Below, piece after piece: positions 6,699-7,636 of a stretch of 7,636 bases of DNA. Both the position numbers and the translations under genes were made by a program. The notes below the pieces were generated by a model. That model saw only the letters and a list, made by a program, of their open reading frames with translations. It made no database searches and was not told where the DNA came from. Origin of the DNA: JAMDCX01 sp049977145 (GTDB lineage Bacteria; Planctomycetota; Phycisphaerae; WQYP01); NCBI GenBank assembly GCA_049977145.1, contig JBMFGW010000141.1, forward strand, positions 1 to 7,636, in the 5' to 3' direction. Every line of letters starts with the position of its first letter. The stretch's first letter is position 1.

Positions 6699-6715
6699 GC
6701 ATTCTTCAAGAATGC
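6699..6715. promoter_or_regulatory. 17-bp perfect palindrome, operator or hairpin candidate
   Basis: GCATTCTTCAAGAATGC has 8-bp arms around a single central base. As DNA it resembles a dimeric-repressor operator. As minus-strand RNA it would fold into a 6-bp stem with a TTGAA loop, followed ten bases later by TTTTT, so a weak attenuator or terminator for the sigma-like transcript is also possible. Confidence 0.4.
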
Positions 6716-6781
6716 ACAAGTTACCCGCCAAACCGGACAGGCCGCGGTTCCACCACAACATCATGGCGGAAAACATTTTTT

Positions 6782-6795
6782 GTAACCGTTCACGG
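6782..6795. repeat. 14-bp motif, copy 2 (inverted relative to 7440-7453)
   Basis: The plus-strand sequence is GTAACCGTTCACGG, the exact reverse complement of the copy at the sigma-like gene start. This copy lies about 80 bases past the sigma-like stop codon, in the gap upstream of the exported-protein gene. The match does not extend beyond 14 bases on either side, and I see no obvious target-site duplication, so a transposon end is less likely than a regulatory site or coincidence. Confidence 0.4.
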
Positions 6796-6877
6796 CCTTC
6801 TGCCCTGCGAAGCTCACAACGAACCTAGCTATCAATATCTTTCCTCTAATAATATAATTGCATTTGATTCCATTTTA

Positions 6878-7456
6878 TTAACCTTCATCCTCAAAATTTT
6901 TTAGCACACCCCTTAAACGGCACAAAATCCGCTTCTTACGCTTACAAATTGCCGGCACGCTGACCCCGGCTTCCGCAGCTATTTGAGTCTGAGAGCGTTT
7001 TTCCCAGTAAAGCTGATGAATTAACCGCCGATCCGATTCGGAAAGTGCCGCCACCGCCTCTTGCAACGCTAAGTACCCATGCTCCCGCTCCAAGTGGTCA
7101 GAATCCGTCGGCTCAGCAACCATCGGGCTGGCAATGTGTTTGCTGAACGCCCATTCCTGACGGTAACGATTCAGCACCCTGTTCTGAATATTGCTCTGGA
7201 GGTGGCGGGTACCCCGCTTGGGTTCCGACGCCGTCCGCCACGCGAGTTCCTTCACCGCCAACGCCACCTCTGCCGCTATTTCCTCCCGCCACTGCGAGCC
7301 TGACCAGTTGCCAGGAACCCGCCATCGCCAAAGTCGCCCTAAGGCTTGTCTGGACGCGACACCCATGCCTCCGCTCATTATGTAATCAACGTCACTCAAC
7401 ACACACCTCATTTTTCGCCTGCTCTTTTCTGCGCCCCGCCCGTGAACGGTTACCAC
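6878..7456 (-). CDS. Sigma-70-family-like regulator with C-terminal region 4 HTH
   Basis: The 192-residue product is predicted to act in the cytoplasm as an RNA polymerase sigma factor or close relative. Residues about 128-188 look like sigma region 4: LQEAVAALSESDRRLIHQLY, then a helix-turn-helix around SQTQIAAEAGVSVPAICKRKKR, then a basic helix. Residues about 57-108 are helical and contain PKRGTRHLQSNIQNRVLNRY, which resembles a divergent region 2, but I see no clean core-binding signature. The first 45 residues are basic and arginine-rich. The start is GTG at 7456, with AGGAG at 7463-7467 and a 6-base spacer; an in-frame ATG at 7411 has only a poor site. It is the first gene ahead of the exported protein and glycosidases, and no anti-sigma gene is visible beside it. 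A non-sigma LuxR/sigma-4-type regulator is the alternative. Confidence 0.7.
   Translation of the reverse strand: MVTVHGRGAEKSRRKMRCVLSDVDYIMSGGMGVASRQALGRLWRWRVPGNWSGSQWREEIAAEVALAVKELAWRTASEPKRGTRHLQSNIQNRVLNRYRQEWAFSKHIASPMVAEPTDSDHLEREHGYLALQEAVAALSESDRRLIHQLYWEKRSQTQIAAEAGVSVPAICKRKKRILCRLRGVLKNFEDEG
7440..7453. repeat. 14-bp motif, copy 1 (inverted relative to 6782-6795)
   Basis: The plus-strand sequence is CCGTGAACGGTTAC, overlapping the second and following codons of the sigma-like gene. Its exact reverse complement occurs at 6782-6795, just beyond that gene's end, so the two copies form a 14-bp inverted repeat bracketing the gene. The motif is itself partly symmetrical, which is compatible with a protein-binding site, but chance cannot be excluded. 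Confidence 0.4.
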
Positions 7457-7511
7457 TTTTCACTCCTGACAGCCAGATTCGGCTCCTACAACATTCTCTC
7501 CAACCGAATGA

Positions 7512-7520
7512 ATTATAGCA
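7512..7520 (-). promoter_or_regulatory. Extended -10 promoter of the sigma-like gene
   Basis: On the minus strand the sequence is TGCTATAAT, a perfect TATAAT hexamer preceded by the TGn extended -10 element. It lies 55 bases upstream of the GTG start at 7456. No good -35 hexamer is visible at 16-18 bases spacing, as is usual for extended -10 promoters. This predicts housekeeping-sigma transcription with a leader of roughly 45-50 bases. Confidence 0.6.
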
Positions 7521-7542
7521 TGTCGCAATGCGTCTGTGTTAT

Positions 7543-7636
7543 CTATTTTGGTAAATCGCTGGTCGATTTTAGCCGGGCCTTTTCGGACGCTTTGGCGTGC
7601 TTCAAGACTTCGGCTGCTGGTGGATACCCGGTGTCC
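7543..7636 (-). CDS. C-terminal fragment of an unidentified upstream protein
   Basis: Reading leftward from the window edge, one minus-strand frame stays open for 30 codons and ends at TAG (7543-7545). It encodes a hydrophilic, lysine- and alanine-rich tail that includes PPAAEVLKHAKASEKARLK and ends SDLPK. The composition looks like a normal protein C-terminus rather than random sequence, but 30 open codons could also arise by chance. The fragment is too short to assign to a family. It stops about 22 bases before the extended -10 element of the next gene, which suggests a separate upstream transcription unit. The gene start lies outside the window. Confidence 0.45.
   Translation of the reverse strand, partial: DTGYPPAAEVLKHAKASEKARLKSTSDLPK

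Larger units (their letters stand above)
6479..6877 (-). other. 399-base regulatory gap between sigma-like gene and exported-protein gene
   Basis: No convincing protein gene lies here. In the direction of transcription it holds an AT-rich stretch after the sigma-like stop, the second 14-bp motif, a 17-bp palindrome, a 15-bp palindrome overlapping a 10-codon ORF, an isolated strong Shine-Dalgarno-like AAGGAGG (6586-6592), and a purine-rich leader just before the gene. A weak promoter candidate reads TTTACC, 17 bases, CATTAT (about 6542-6570); both hexamers are poor. A single-copy GACGTC lies between CCAGC/GCTGG arms at 6516-6535. Together this looks like a long regulated 5' leader, but which element acts is not determinable by eye. 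Confidence 0.45.

Noticed and set aside
6609..6776. 55-codon minus-strand ORF (starting MFSAMMLWW) in the same gap
   Set aside because: There is no Shine-Dalgarno at its ATG, the Cys/Trp/Phe-rich composition is unlike the neighbours, and it overlaps the palindromes and the 10-codon ORF in another frame.
6596..6904. 102-codon plus-strand ORF in the gap and sigma-like gene end
   Set aside because: It begins with TTG without a ribosome site, runs across the regulatory gap and the end of the sigma-like gene, and has no recognisable content.
6782..7453. Small mobile element bounded by the 14-bp inverted repeat
   Set aside because: One copy overlaps the first codons of the sigma-like gene, there is no transposase, and no target-site duplication is visible.
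1..7636. CRISPR array, tRNA, rRNA or insertion sequence
   Set aside because: No regularly spaced repeats, cloverleaf or rRNA-like segment, or transposase-like protein was seen on either strand.

Overview
The window reads as one accessory locus from a moderately GC-rich bacterium, most likely a member of the Verrucomicrobiota or a related PVC lineage. Three things suggest this: a small exported protein with an exosortase-type C-terminal sorting signal in its IPDSA/VPDSG-like form, a stand-alone prepilin-like protein with the FTLVELL signature, and large exported carbohydrate-active enzymes of types common in that group. The assignment is an inference from protein character; no marker gene is present.

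Every supported gene lies on the minus strand, so the locus reads from right to left. (1) 7543-7636 is the C-terminal tail of an unidentified upstream gene. (2) An extended -10 promoter at 7512-7520 precedes a sigma-70-like regulator (6878-7456, GTG start). (3) A 399-base gap (6479-6877) holds two clean palindromes, a 10-codon leader-like ORF and a second copy of a 14-bp motif found at the sigma start. (4) Next is the exported, surface-sorted protein (5810-6478). (5) A strong intrinsic terminator follows at 5584-5624. (6) The pseudopilin-like protein is at 4633-5523. (7) A Tat-exported GH27 alpha-galactosidase with an N-terminal Ig-like domain is at 2877-4496. (8) A large secreted GH99/WbsX-like glycosidase with a C-terminal CBM9-like domain is at 352-2763. 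(9) The last 351 bases hold no convincing gene.

The most striking feature is that the sorted protein and the far larger glycosidase share one N-terminal module of about 165 residues, which follows the signal peptide almost directly in both. In one protein the module is tied to a membrane-sorting tail; in the other it is tied to a catalytic barrel and a carbohydrate-binding domain. The simplest reading is a polysaccharide-degradation locus: a dedicated sigma-like regulator, a surface-anchored (possibly glycan-binding) protein, a pseudopilin-like surface or secretion component, and two exported glycosidases that would attack an alpha-galactoside-containing polymer. The co-function and the substrate are inferred, not shown.

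Starts were chosen from Shine-Dalgarno sites, all of the AGGAG or AAAGGA type. This moves the pseudopilin and alpha-galactosidase starts inward from the longest possible ORFs, and supports GTG starts for the sigma-like gene and the large glycosidase.
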